Part shown: piece after piece, positions 27,476 to 35,588 of the stretch
Position numbering within the stretch: the first letter of the stretch is position 1
Layout of the letters: each line of letters begins with the position of its first letter
Assembly (NCBI RefSeq): GCF_008364685.1
Contig: NZ_VTTL01000005.1
Location: 124,001-188,000, forward strand
Reading direction: 5' to 3'
From: Xanthobacter oligotrophicus
GTDB taxonomy: Bacteria > Pseudomonadota > Alphaproteobacteria > Rhizobiales > Xanthobacteraceae
Length of the DNA stretch: 64,000 bases
Notes under the pieces: model-generated
What the model was told of the DNA's origin: nothing
What the model saw: the letters and a program-made list of their open reading frames with translations, nothing else
Databases searched by the model: none
Translations under genes and position numbers: made by a program

Positions 27476-27503
27476 AAAAGCCCCGGCTGAGGCCGGGGCT
27501 TTT
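27476..27503. terminator. Bidirectional terminator between hss and the GNAT gene
   Basis: AAAAGCCCCGGC, loop TGAG, GCCGGGGCTTTT: a 12-bp stem with A/T runs on both sides, between the convergent hss and GNAT genes. The 5' flank AAAATGAAAAAGCCCCGG is the same as at the hemA terminator. Confidence 0.9.
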
Positions 27504-27556
27504 CTGCATCTGGCCGCCGTACAGGCCGGACCGAGGGCCGGCCGCGGCCCTTCGTC

Positions 27557-28111
27557 CTATGCCGACTTGCGCATCTCCCCCGCGAGAAGTTCAGCCAGCG
27601 AAGGCTGGGCAACACGGCCGCCCGTGGGGCTGATGAGGCCGCGCGCGCCGTCCAGCGCGCCGGCTTCCAGTTCCACCGCCAGCAGGCGGTCGCGGGCATA
27701 GGGGCCGGGCATCCAGAGCGCGCCGGTCTTCTGCGCGCTGAAGCCGAAGCGCTCGTAATAGGCCGCATCCCCCACCAGGATCACCGCGCCGTGCCCCTGC
27801 GCCCGCGCCGTATCCAACGCCGTGCGCATGAGGGTGGCGCCGAGGCCATGGGCCTGGAACCAGGGGTGCACCGCCAGCGGCCCGAGCAGCAGCGCCGGCT
27901 TGCCGGGACCGGCGGCGACGTTCCACAGCCGCACCGTGCCGGCGAGGCGGCCATCGGGGCCACGGGCCACGAAGGCAAGGTCGCGCGCCGGCAGGCGGCC
28001 TTCGCGCAGGCGCTCGGATGACTTGGTGAAGCGCTCGGCGCCCAGGCACAGGTCCAGCAGGGCCTCGCGCGGGGCCACATCTTCCACGGTTTCCAGCACG
28101 ATCTCAGTCAT
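27557..28111 (-). CDS. GNAT family N-acetyltransferase in the polyamine locus
   Basis: A 184-residue acetyltransferase. The acetyl-CoA binding core reads LLGPLAVHPWFQAHGLGATLM, followed by VILVGDAAYYERFGFS and GPYARDRLLAVELEAGAL, as in YhbS-type GNATs. ATG 28111 is preceded by AGGAG. It lies between the decarboxylase (same strand, upstream) and hss (convergent). Polyamine acetylation is a fair guess from position only; the sequence does not show it. Confidence 0.82.
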   Translation of the reverse strand: MTEIVLETVEDVAPREALLDLCLGAERFTKSSERLREGRLPARDLAFVARGPDGRLAGTVRLWNVAAGPGKPALLLGPLAVHPWFQAHGLGATLMRTALDTARAQGHGAVILVGDAAYYERFGFSAQKTGALWMPGPYARDRLLAVELEAGALDGARGLISPTGGRVAQPSLAELLAGEMRKSA

Positions 28112-28387
28112 CAGCAGCTCCTGTGCCAACGTGAGAGGCGAAGACATCCGTCCCGCCGCGCGGGATGCGCGGTCGGCCATCGGCTTGCGGCTCTGGCCTT
28201 TCGGGACGGTGCGGAAGACGAGGGGAAGCCCCCTCCTCATTGCCACCGGCGCGGGCCATCAGGTCCGGCGCGCGATGGGGATCGTGCAGGGGTGTGCGCG
28301 CCCAAGAGCGGACCCTCCCGGGTCCGGCTCCTCAACGCGCTGTCCCTTTCGATCGCAGGCCCTGGAACGCGGCCTCTGATCAGGTGC

Positions 28388-29518
28388 TCAGATCACGTAG
28401 GACTTCAGCGGCGGGAAGCCATTGAACGCTACCGCCGAATAGGTGGTGGTGTAGGCGCCGCACGCCTCGATGATCACCTTGTCGCCGATGGAGAGCGACA
28501 GCGGCAGGTCCACCGGGGTCTTCTCGTACATCACGTCGGCCGAATCGCAGGTCGGGCCGGCCAGCACGCAGGGCGCGGTGTCATCGCCGTCGCGCGGGGT
28601 GCGCAGCGGATAGCGGATCGCCTCGTCCATGGTTTCGGCGAGACCGCCGAACTTGCCGATGTCCAGATAGACCCAGCGCATGGCGTCGGCCTCGGACTTC
28701 TTGGAGATGAGCACCACCTCGGCCTCGATGAGGCCGGCGTTGCCCACCATGCCGCGGCCGGGCTCCATGATGGTTTCCGGGACCTGGTTGCCGAAGTGCT
28801 TGCGCAGGGAGGAGAAGATCGCCTCGCCGTAGGACTGCGCGCCCGGCACCTCCTGCAAATAGCGGGTGGGGAAGCCGCCGCCCAGGTTGACCATGGAGAG
28901 CGAGATGCCCCGCTCCGCGCAGGCTCGGAAGATCTGCGCCGCAGAGGCGAGCGCGCCGTCCCAGGCGTGCACGTTCTTCTGCTGCGAGCCCACATGGAAG
29001 GACACGCCATAGGCCGCAAGGCCGAGGCGATGGGCGTGCTCCAGCACGTCCGCGGCCATCTCCGGCTCGCAGCCGAACTTGCGCGACAGGGGCCATTCGG
29101 CGCCGGCGCCATCGCACAGGATGCGGCAGAACACCTTGGCGTGGGGCGCCACGCGGGCGATCTTCTCCGCCTCCTCGTAGCTGTCCACCGCGAACAGGCG
29201 CACGCCCAGGCGGAAGGCGCGCTCGATGTCGCGCTCCTTCTTGATGGTGTTGCCGAACGAGATGCGCTCGGCGCCGGCGCCGGTGGCGAGCACCATCTCG
29301 ATTTCGCCCACGGAGGCGCAATCGAAGGACGAGCCCAACTCTTCCAGCGCCTGCAGGATGGCGGCGTCGGGATTGGCCTTCACGGCGTAATAGACGCGGG
29401 TGTCCGGCAGGGCACGGGCGAAGGCCTGGTAATTGGTGCGGACCACGTCGAGGTCCACCACCACGCAGGGGCCATCCTCTCGTCGGGTACGCAGGAATTC
29501 GCGGATGCGATCGGTCAT
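28388..29518 (-). CDS. Ornithine/lysine decarboxylase (fold III)
   Basis: A 376-residue PLP enzyme of the eukaryotic-type ODC/alanine racemase fold, typical of alphaproteobacteria. The PLP Lys is in VYYAVKANPD; further marks are SFDCASVGEIEMVL, FHVGSQQKN, NLGGGFPTRY, EPGRGMVGNAG and the active-site Cys region GPTCDSADVM. It decarboxylates ornithine to putrescine, and possibly lysine to cadaverine, feeding homospermidine synthase. ATG 29518 has GGGAGG eight bases before. Its mRNA has a long structured leader (see 29519-29960). Confidence 0.93.
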   Translation of the reverse strand: MTDRIREFLRTRREDGPCVVVDLDVVRTNYQAFARALPDTRVYYAVKANPDAAILQALEELGSSFDCASVGEIEMVLATGAGAERISFGNTIKKERDIERAFRLGVRLFAVDSYEEAEKIARVAPHAKVFCRILCDGAGAEWPLSRKFGCEPEMAADVLEHAHRLGLAAYGVSFHVGSQQKNVHAWDGALASAAQIFRACAERGISLSMVNLGGGFPTRYLQEVPGAQSYGEAIFSSLRKHFGNQVPETIMEPGRGMVGNAGLIEAEVVLISKKSEADAMRWVYLDIGKFGGLAETMDEAIRYPLRTPRDGDDTAPCVLAGPTCDSADVMYEKTPVDLPLSLSIGDKVIIEACGAYTTTYSAVAFNGFPPLKSYVI

Positions 29519-29960
29519 GGTGTCCTCCCGTGACCTGAAGCCTCGTGAAGCACGGAGAATTCCGTGCGACGACAGGGACGGACGAACCCGCACTGGGCTC
29601 GGCCGGGGCACGCGCAAGCAGCCGCCCGGCGCTGTGGACACGCCGGGTCGTCTGCGGGCCGTACCCGCTTCGCCGGGGCTCTATCCCGGCCGCATCATCG
29701 GACCGAACGGCAGTCGAACCGCCCGCCGGGCGACAAGCCAGGCGAGGGCGAGACAACTGCGCACGATTGGAGAGGGAATCCCGCTCCGCACGGCCGGCAA
29801 GATGTAGTGCCTCTTCAGTACAGTCGCCCTTTGGAGGGGTGACCGAGACCAAAAAAGCCCTTACGTCGTTGCTTCAAGTCACGTCCCCCGCATGAGGAGC
29901 GGGGTGGGCCGGTTCCCTCCGGCTATCGGTCGTCCTGGCAGCTTTCCGGCCTCTTGTCCG
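29519..29960 (-). promoter_or_regulatory. Structured leader of the decarboxylase gene, speF-RNA candidate
   Basis: The 5' side of the decarboxylase gene is a long non-coding stretch on the minus strand. Hairpins visible: CACGGA/TCCGTG (29551-29566) close to the start codon, GCCGG/CCGGC (29908-29923), CCCCGC/GCGGGG (29886-29904), and a run of six T (29851-29856 as A on the plus strand). Alphaproteobacterial ornithine decarboxylases often carry the conserved speF RNA motif here; identity with it is inferred from position and structure, not matched. From 29961 to 30185 I see nothing definable. Confidence 0.45.
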
Positions 29961-30185
29961 GAGATCCTACCGACCGACACGCGACCACAGGCACGTGCGA
30001 ATTTGGGCAGAGGGGATTTAGTGGATTCGCCCCGCCCATGCAAGTGGCATTTTGGTGATTTTCTCAGCGCCGATCCTGCCGCCGAAACGGGCGGCCGTGC
30101 CTGATCCGGGCCATGGCTGCGTGGCGGCTCCGCCTGGACCGGGAAGAGGGCGGACGCGGAGCAGGGGGCAGATACGCCCGCGGCG

Positions 30186-30215
30186 TTGACTTTTCAGGCA
30201 TCCATGGTGTATCGG
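30186..30215 (+). promoter_or_regulatory. Probable rplU promoter
   Basis: TTGACT at 30186-30191 and TATCGG at 30210-30215, spaced 18 bases, about 95 bases before rplU. A small hairpin CCCAC-TTCGC-GTGGG (30217-30231) lies at the predicted transcript start and might serve ribosomal-protein feedback control. Confidence 0.5.
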
Positions 30216-30309
30216 ACCCACTTCGCGTGGGCCCTCGTGCCCGCATTCCCATTCCCGACCGGAAGAAGCCAGCCCTTCGAGGCTCGGCGGAACACGAAAG
30301 CGAGACAAG

Positions 30310-30684
30310 ATGTTCGCGGTCATCAAGGCAAACGGCAAGCAGTATCGCGTTGCCGCCGCCGACGAAATTACCATCGACCACCTCGACGCCGAGGTCGGCT
30401 CGGTCTTCACCTTCCCGGTGCTGATGCTGGGCGGCGCCACCATCGCCATCGGCGCGCCCCACGTGGACGGCGCCACCGTCACCGGCGAAGTGGTCGAGCA
30501 GACCCGCGGCGACAAGGTGATCGCCTTCAAGAAGCGCCGCCGGCAGAATTCGCGCCGCAAGCGGGGCTTCCGCGCCGACCTCACCGTCGTGCGCATCACC
30601 GAGATTTCAGGCCTCGGCGAGACCGTCAAGGCTGAACCCAAGTCCCAGCGCGCGCCGGCTCCCCAAGCCGCTGCCGACGCCTGA
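30310..30684 (+). CDS. rplU: 50S ribosomal protein L21
   Basis: A 124-residue protein starting MFAVIKANGKQYRVA, the standard L21 N-terminus, with FKKRRRQNSRRKRGFRADLT, the basic rRNA-binding loop. The Ala/Pro-rich tail of about 20 residues (KAEPKSQRAPAPQAA) is an extension common in alphaproteobacteria. It binds 23S rRNA in the large subunit. It is followed by rpmA after 21 bases, the conserved operon order. Confidence 0.98.
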   Translation: MFAVIKANGKQYRVAAADEITIDHLDAEVGSVFTFPVLMLGGATIAIGAPHVDGATVTGEVVEQTRGDKVIAFKKRRRQNSRRKRGFRADLTVVRITEISGLGETVKAEPKSQRAPAPQAAADA

Positions 30685-30705
30685 TAGCGAACGAGGAGAG
30701 CAACA

Positions 30706-30978
30706 ATGGCTCATAAAAAGGCAGGCGGCTCGTCTCGCAACGGTCGTGATTCCGATGGTCGCCGTCTTGGCGTGAAGCGCTTCGGTGGCCAGGACGTCAT
30801 CCCGGGCAACATCATCGTGCGCCAGCGCGGCACCAAGTGGCATCCCGGCACGAACGTGGGCATGGGCAAGGACCATACCCTCTTCGCCCTGGTGGAAGGC
30901 AAAGTCACCTTCCAGACCAAAGCCAACGACCGCACCTACGTATCGGTGCTTCCCATCGCCGCCGAGGCGGCTGAATAA
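30706..30978 (+). CDS. rpmA: 50S ribosomal protein L27
   Basis: A 90-residue protein: [20 protein letters not shown] is the conserved L27 N-terminal arm that reaches toward the peptidyl transferase centre, followed by [20 protein letters not shown]. Here the arm begins directly with AHKK, without the extra cleaved leader seen in Firmicutes. It is second in the rplU-rpmA operon and ends at the terminator at 31065-31095. Confidence 0.98.
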   Translation: MAHKKAGGSSRNGRDSDGRRLGVKRFGGQDVIPGNIIVRQRGTKWHPGTNVGMGKDHTLFALVEGKVTFQTKANDRTYVSVLPIAAEAAE

Positions 30979-31064
30979 ACGGCGAGACCTGAGAATGCAG
31001 GTTCCCGCCGGTCACGTCGACCCGGTGGGCGCCTGAGCAGGCCGAACCTCAAAGCTCAGACACG

Positions 31065-31095
31065 AACCGGGGAGGCGGGACACCTCTCCCCGGTT
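31065..31095 (+). terminator. rplU-rpmA terminator
   Basis: AACCGGGGAG (31065-31074) pairs with CTCCCCGGTT (31086-31095), a 10-bp stem with an 11-base loop, followed by TTCGTTTGT. It lies between rpmA and the acetyltransferase gene. Confidence 0.8.
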
Positions 31096-31124
31096 TTCGT
31101 TTGTCTGGCCTTGAGGAGCTTGCC

Positions 31125-31754
31125 ATGACCCTGTGTGAGACGCCGTCCGGAGCGCCGCTCGCGGAGAACTGTATCCCCGTCCTCGAAACCGACCGGCTCG
31201 TGCTCCGCGCGCCGCGCCTCGAGGACGTTGCCGCCGTCGCGGAGCTCGCCAACAATCGCAAGATCGCGGAAATGACCGCGAACCTGCCCTTCCCCTACAA
31301 GCGCTCCGATGCCCATGCCTTCGTCGAGACGCTGGCTGCCGTTCCGGACGCGGCCACCTTCGCGCTGTTCCTCAAGGGTGAAGGCGCCCTGACCTTCGCC
31401 GGCATGGTGAGCTTCGGCCGCCGCCCGCCCGAGCCCGCCCCGGAGATCGGCTACTGGATCGGCGAGCCCTTCTGGGGCCGCGGGATCGCCACCGAGGCGG
31501 TGCGCGCCGTCATCGACTATGCGTTTTCCGAGACCGAGCTGCAGCTCCTCATCGGCTCGGCCCGCGTGGTCAATCCGGCCTCGCGCCGGGTGCTGGAGAA
31601 GTGCGGTTTCCAGTGGTCGGGCGTGGGCCTCACCCGGGTGAAGGCGCTGGGCGCCTCCGTGCCGGTGGACCGCTTCCAGCTCGACCGGCGTATCTGGGCC
31701 TCGCTGCGCGCCTGGGGCTCCACCGCCATGCCGCGCCATCGCGCGGCGCACTGA
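31125..31754 (+). CDS. RimJ/RimL-type GNAT acetyltransferase
   Basis: A 209-residue protein. The N-terminal ETDRLVLRAPRLEDVAAVAEL is typical of the RimJ/RimL (Acetyltransf_3) branch. EIGYWIGEPFWGRGIATEAVRA is the acetyl-CoA loop and NPASRRVLEKCGFQW the C-terminal motif. It may acetylate ribosomal protein termini or small amines; position after L21/L27 (and before obg in many relatives) is conserved-looking but not proof. ATG 31125 has GAGGAG at seven bases. The stop codon lies in a 32-bp tandem duplication. Confidence 0.85.
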   Translation: MTLCETPSGAPLAENCIPVLETDRLVLRAPRLEDVAAVAELANNRKIAEMTANLPFPYKRSDAHAFVETLAAVPDAATFALFLKGEGALTFAGMVSFGRRPPEPAPEIGYWIGEPFWGRGIATEAVRAVIDYAFSETELQLLIGSARVVNPASRRVLEKCGFQWSGVGLTRVKALGASVPVDRFQLDRRIWASLRAWGSTAMPRHRAAH

Positions 31755-31798
31755 CGGAGAGGGCGCGCCATCGCGCGGCGCACTGACGAAGAGGGCGC
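31735..31798. repeat. 32-bp tandem duplication over a stop codon
   Basis: Units 31735-31766 and 31767-31798 are identical except for one base (GACGGAGAG versus GACGAAGAG). The start of a diverged third unit follows at 31799. The first unit contains the acetyltransferase stop codon. Confidence 0.9.
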
Positions 31799-31903
31799 GT
31801 CGTGGTGCGGCGCGCCGAGGGCATTGGACCTTTCCCGGGCTTGCGCGGCGACGCCGCGCGGGCCAATCAAGGGTAAAGCAACTCCTCCTTGCGGATCGCG
31901 CCC

Positions 31904-32422
31904 ATGTCCAATCGCCACGACAAGAAACAGGACGACCTGCCCTATCGCCCCTGCGTCGGCCTGTGCGTGTTCAACGCGGCCGGCAAGGTCTTCCTCGGCC
32001 GCCGCGTCGGCGGGCCGGAGCACGTGGATGCCACCCATTCCTGGCAGCTGCCCCAGGGCGGCATCGACAAGGGTGAGGAGCCGTTCGCGGCCGCCTTGCG
32101 CGAGCTTTACGAGGAGACCTCCATGCGTTCGGTGACGAAGCTCGCCGAGGCGCAGGAGTGGCTGTCCTACGACCTGCCGGGCCGCATCGCCGGCGAGGCC
32201 TGGAAGGGCAAGTATCGAGGCCAGACGCAGAAATGGTTCGCCCTGCGCTTCACCGGCCTCGATGCCGAGATCAACATCACCCGCCCCGGCGGCGGCCACC
32301 ACAAGCCCGAATTCATGGACTGGCGCTGGGAGAGCCTCGACAAGGTGGCGGACCTCGTCGTCCCGTTCAAGCGCAGGGTCTATGAAGAGGTGGTGAAGGC
32401 TTTCCGCCCGTTCGCCGGATAG
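31904..32422 (+). CDS. rppH: RNA pyrophosphohydrolase (Nudix)
   Basis: A 172-residue Nudix hydrolase of the RppH/IalA type, with [21 protein letters not shown] at the N-terminus and the complete Nudix box [20 protein letters not shown]. The [11 protein letters not shown] and [20 protein letters not shown] segments mark RppH. It removes pyrophosphate from 5'-triphosphate RNA and so starts mRNA decay; related rhizobial and Bartonella proteins were called invasion protein IalA. An upstream TTG start (31889) would add five residues; ATG 31904 is preferred. Confidence 0.93.
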   Translation: MSNRHDKKQDDLPYRPCVGLCVFNAAGKVFLGRRVGGPEHVDATHSWQLPQGGIDKGEEPFAAALRELYEETSMRSVTKLAEAQEWLSYDLPGRIAGEAWKGKYRGQTQKWFALRFTGLDAEINITRPGGGHHKPEFMDWRWESLDKVADLVVPFKRRVYEEVVKAFRPFAG

Positions 32423-32616
32423 CGAAGCGCCGGTCTTCGCACCTGTATGATGGCGGGAGCGGCAGTATCGCGCCGCATAATTACGCCCGCCGGTGCGAGT
32501 CGGGAATGAATAGATTAGGTAATCGCCGAATATTTAAATCATAGCATGGGCAATGATTTGAGTTTCTACACGAAATACACAGAATCCGTACTCTAAAATC
32601 AATATACCAGACTATT

Positions 32617-32646
32617 TTGTCCGTGGTATGACAGTCCGGATAAGAT
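32617..32646 (+). promoter_or_regulatory. Candidate promoter of the outer membrane protein gene
   Basis: TTGTCC (32617-32622) and TAAGAT (32641-32646) with an 18-base spacer, about 90 bases before the omp start. They lie in a conspicuously AT-rich island (about 32505-32650) inside the 309-base gap after rppH, which otherwise holds no gene. Confidence 0.45.
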
Positions 32647-32731
32647 CACCTGTTGCCCTTGGGAGACAGTCATGGGCGTTGAACTGCGCTAAGACCCCGT
32701 CATCCTGCTTCATCCGGGCTCGGGGGATTAC

Positions 32732-33526
32732 ATGCGCAAGTCGCTGCTCGCTACCACCATTCTCGCGGCGATGGTCGCCGCCGGCGCCGCCCAGGCGGCG
32801 GACCTTGCCACCAAGATGCCGGTCAAGGCCGCGCCTGTCGCGCCCGCCTTCAGCTGGACCGGCTTCTACATCGGCGCCCAGGGCGGATACGGCTGGGCCA
32901 AGAACGATTTCAGCAACAGCTACGATCCGCAGAATCCGTCCACCCTCGTGACCTACGGTCCGGCGGACGCGCACTACAACCTCGACGGCGGTCTCGTCGG
33001 TGGCGTGATCGGCTACAACTACCAGATCAACAACATCGTGCTCGGCGTCGAGGCCGACGCGAACTGGGCCGACCTTACCGGTTCCGGCTCTTACTCCCAG
33101 ATCGCTTTAGACGGCTCCATTGCCAAAACCTGCATCCAGAGCAACGATGCCTGCACGTCCAAGATCGACGCGCTGGGCACCATCACTGGCCGCCTCGGCT
33201 ATGCCTTCGACCGCGTCCTGGTCTACGCCAAGGGCGGTGCGGCCTGGGCCACCACCTCCCACACGGCCGGCTTCACCGACCTGAGCGGTGATAATCTGGG
33301 CTATCATGCCAGCACGGACGCCACCCGCTGGGGCTGGACCGTGGGCGCGGGCGTCGAATGGGCCTTCTTCAACAACTGGTCGGCGAAGGTTGAGTACAAT
33401 TACATCGACCTCGGCAGCAACGATGTGACCTTCAACTTCGTCCCCAATACCTATATGCCGGCTTATACCTCCACCGTCGATCAGAGCGTTCAGCTCGTGA
33501 AGGCCGGCATCAACTATCGCTTCTGA
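32732..33526 (+). CDS. Outer membrane beta-barrel protein, Omp31-like
   Basis: A 264-residue protein with a signal peptide (1-22, ending AQA before ADL). Mature residues PAFSWTGFYIGAQGGYGWA open the eight-stranded barrel seen in rhizobial Omp25/Omp31-type surface proteins. DGGLVGGVIGYNYQINNIVLGVEAD, GRLGYAFDRVLVYAKGGAAW and the aromatic C-terminus AGINYRF fit barrel strands and the Bam signal. Two Cys residues (C132, C137 approximately) sit in one loop and may form a disulphide. ATG has a GGGGG ribosome site. Strong expression is likely given the AT-rich promoter region. Confidence 0.9.
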   Translation: MRKSLLATTILAAMVAAGAAQAADLATKMPVKAAPVAPAFSWTGFYIGAQGGYGWAKNDFSNSYDPQNPSTLVTYGPADAHYNLDGGLVGGVIGYNYQINNIVLGVEADANWADLTGSGSYSQIALDGSIAKTCIQSNDACTSKIDALGTITGRLGYAFDRVLVYAKGGAAWATTSHTAGFTDLSGDNLGYHASTDATRWGWTVGAGVEWAFFNNWSAKVEYNYIDLGSNDVTFNFVPNTYMPAYTSTVDQSVQLVKAGINYRF

Positions 33527-33715
33527 GAACGACGGCACCCGCGGCGGCTTTGCGCGACCCGCGCCGACCCGCCGTGGGTGCCGGCATGCCACGACGCGTG
33601 GTGTGACCGCGCCTCTTGAGAAGCAGTCCGCCAAAGACTCGCGCAGTTGTGCGAAGAAGCGGTGATCCGGCGACAGCTGGTACCCGACAGAGAAAATTAG
33701 CCTTTGCCATCTTCG

Positions 33716-33824
33716 ATCCAGAGCCATTTCCGTTCGCATTGGTTCACGGAAATGGCTCTGGATTTTTGTATCGATCCGTCTTCTTCACGCGAGCCGGTGT
33801 CTACTTCGCTCGAAAACGGTCTAG
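33716..33824 (+). repeat. Dispersed intergenic repeat, copy C
   Basis: Third copy, with a perfect 18-bp stem (33716-33733 with 33746-33763), loop TCGCATTGGTTC and then TTTTTG, so it can act as a terminator. The right half holds TGTCTACTTCGCTCG and ends GAAAACGGTCTAG, the inverted match of the left end CTAGAGCGTTTTC of copy A. The nnrS stop codon lies in its last bases. Confidence 0.85.
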
Positions 33825-35008
33825 CTTCGGCGCGTCAGCATTGGCCCATAGATGGCCAGAAATCCGGCGAAGGCCATGCACCAGGCTGTGGCGGCTGCGA
33901 GCATGAGTTGCGCGCCCCAGGACGGCAGGAGTGCCATGCTCACGCGTGCCGCGAGCGCGACAGCCACCAAAAGATAGATCGCCCGAGTCCCCGTGGAGGC
34001 CACCAGCGCGTGGCCCACATGTCCCAGTGTCGCGCGCGTCATCATGGCGAGCGTCATCCCGCCAATGCCGCCAATGGCCCAGACGTGAATGCCGACGGCG
34101 ACCGGCAAGTCCACGGGCAAGATTGCGCGGAAGCATGAGGCGCCGGCGGCGAGAAAGCCGAGGGCGACCAGCAGAAAGGCCGCGTGGAGGACCAGCACCA
34201 GTGGATCCGGGAAGGTGCGCCATCCCCGCCAGCGCCCAAGCCGCCAGAGGTTGGCGGCGCCGCCCGCCAACAGCGCGGCGCCGGTGATGCGGGCATCCGG
34301 CACGGCCACCCATCCGGAGAGGCCGACGCCGGAAACCACCAGCGCAGCCGTGTCCCAGCGATCGGCGGGGGCCGGCCGGCGCGCCTCCCCGCGCTTCGCC
34401 AGCCAATTGCCGGTGAAGCTCGGCACCACGCGCCCCCCGAACAGGAGAATGAGGAACACGATCAATGCGAGCGCGGCCCGCGCCGCATGCTCCGCCGTGC
34501 CGGTCAGGCGGGCCTCCAGGTGGAAGCCCAGGTTGGCGAGCGCCAGTAGCAGCACCACCGCGGCGACTTTCAGGTTGCGGGTGTTGCGCGCGGCGATAAT
34601 CTCGCGGGCCACCACCGCGGTGAAGACCGCCAGGAACGCCACGTCCACGGTTGCCGCCACAGCCCAGCCGATCAGTCCCGACACCAGCACGGCGCAGCGC
34701 CCCAAGAGCCAGAGCAGTGCGAGGCTGCCGAGCGTCGCCCCTGCCACCGGCAGCCGCCCGGTCCAGTTGGGAATGGCCGTCAGCAGGAAGCCGGCGATGA
34801 CCGCGCTCCCGTAGCCGAACAGCATCTCGTGGGTGTGCCAGTCGATGGCCGAGAAGGCGGTGGGCAGCGCAAGCGTGCCGGTGAAGACGGCCGGCCATAT
34901 GGCGATCGCCGCGAGCGCGAACACGCCCGCGCCCAGGAAGAAGGGGCGGAAACCCCGGCTGAGCAGCGCGAGTCCGGTGAAGGCCCTCAGGGTTTGCGCG
35001 GTGCGCAT
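33821..35008 (-). CDS. nnrS: NnrS family membrane protein
   Basis: A 395-residue protein with about 12 membrane helices. The N-terminal LLSRGFRPFFLGAGVFALAAI, then DWHTHEMLFGYGSAVIAGFLLTAIPNWTG and HVWAIGGIGGMTLAMMTRATLGH are hallmarks of NnrS, a heme- and copper-containing membrane protein linked to nitric oxide stress in denitrifiers. It follows a small membrane protein gene by 41 bases. An FNR/NNR-type box precedes the pair, consistent with anaerobic or NO control. Its stop lies within repeat C. Confidence 0.93.
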   Translation of the reverse strand: MRTAQTLRAFTGLALLSRGFRPFFLGAGVFALAAIAIWPAVFTGTLALPTAFSAIDWHTHEMLFGYGSAVIAGFLLTAIPNWTGRLPVAGATLGSLALLWLLGRCAVLVSGLIGWAVAATVDVAFLAVFTAVVAREIIAARNTRNLKVAAVVLLLALANLGFHLEARLTGTAEHAARAALALIVFLILLFGGRVVPSFTGNWLAKRGEARRPAPADRWDTAALVVSGVGLSGWVAVPDARITGAALLAGGAANLWRLGRWRGWRTFPDPLVLVLHAAFLLVALGFLAAGASCFRAILPVDLPVAVGIHVWAIGGIGGMTLAMMTRATLGHVGHALVASTGTRAIYLLVAVALAARVSMALLPSWGAQLMLAAATAWCMAFAGFLAIYGPMLTRRS

Positions 35009-35049
35009 GTGGATCGCTCCTTACCCCGGCGTGTCACAGCGCCGGCCGG

Positions 35050-35517
35050 CTACAGGAAGAACAGGCCGTGGGCGCCGGCGGTGGCGCCGAAGATGGTTAT
35101 CGCGGCCACCCCCAGCAATACGAGGTGAATGCGCAGCGCCCTGACCAGCACAACGTCCGGCGCCGCGCGGGCGGCGGCCTCGAAGCGGCGCTTCAACAGC
35201 GGCTCCACGACGAAGACAGCGGCCATGAAGACGAGCCAGAGCGCCACCATGGCGCCCATCCACCAGAAGGAGGAGCTGGCGAACCGATCCCAGAGGTCGA
35301 GGCGCCACGTCATCCAGAAGCCCGCCAGTCCGGCGAGCGGAATGGAGATGCGCACCTGCGCCGAGAAGCGCCGTTCCACCCGCTCGAACAGCTCCGCGCC
35401 CTCAGCCCCGGCACGGCGCGCGAGGGGAAGGATCACGAGGGTGACGAAGGAAACACCGCCGATCCAGTGCACCAAGGCAAGCACATGAAGCGCACGGGCC
35501 AAGGTTACGTCATCCAT
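35050..35517 (-). CDS. Small CopD/DUF2269-like membrane protein beside nnrS
   Basis: A 155-residue protein with four predicted membrane helices (LHVLALVHWIGGVSFVTLVIL, a helix around PLAGLAGFWMTW, WWMGAMVALWLVFMAAVFVV, and IHLVLLGVAAITIFGATAGAHG). His residues in helices 1 and 4 (LHVLALVHWIGG, GAHG) are placed as in CopD-like or cytochrome-b-type membrane proteins and could bind heme or copper. ATG 35517 has AAGGA at eight bases. It is first gene of the nnrS unit; function unknown, probably part of NO tolerance. Confidence 0.75.
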   Translation of the reverse strand: MDDVTLARALHVLALVHWIGGVSFVTLVILPLARRAGAEGAELFERVERRFSAQVRISIPLAGLAGFWMTWRLDLWDRFASSSFWWMGAMVALWLVFMAAVFVVEPLLKRRFEAAARAAPDVVLVRALRIHLVLLGVAAITIFGATAGAHGLFFL

Positions 35518-35565
35518 TCTCACATCCTTTTTCTTGTTTGTTCTCACATCGAATGGCTCCGGTCT

Positions 35566-35579
35566 TTGATCAATGCCAA
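35566..35579 (-). promoter_or_regulatory. FNR/NNR-type box before the nnrS operon
   Basis: On the minus strand the site reads TTGGCATTGATCAA, fitting TTG-N8-CAA and matching 8 of 10 positions of TTGAT-N4-ATCAA. It lies 49-62 bases before the start codon of the small membrane protein, in the 71-base gap after moaA. Confidence 0.6.
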
Positions 35580-35588
35580 GAAAGTCGT

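Noticed and set aside
28306-28330. Hairpin GGACCC-TCCC-GGGTCC downstream of the decarboxylase gene as a terminator
   Set aside because: The stem is six bases with no T-run, and the GNAT gene may be co-transcribed across it.
29681-29810. Possible leader peptide frame in the decarboxylase leader, minus strand, ending at 29681
   Set aside because: The frame lacks an ATG and a convincing ribosome site; it may be only the absence of stops in GC-rich RNA.
29519-30309. Possible tRNA or small RNA gene between the decarboxylase and rplU
   Set aside because: No cloverleaf with a GTTCGA-type T-loop or CCA end could be found; the structure is better explained as the decarboxylase leader.
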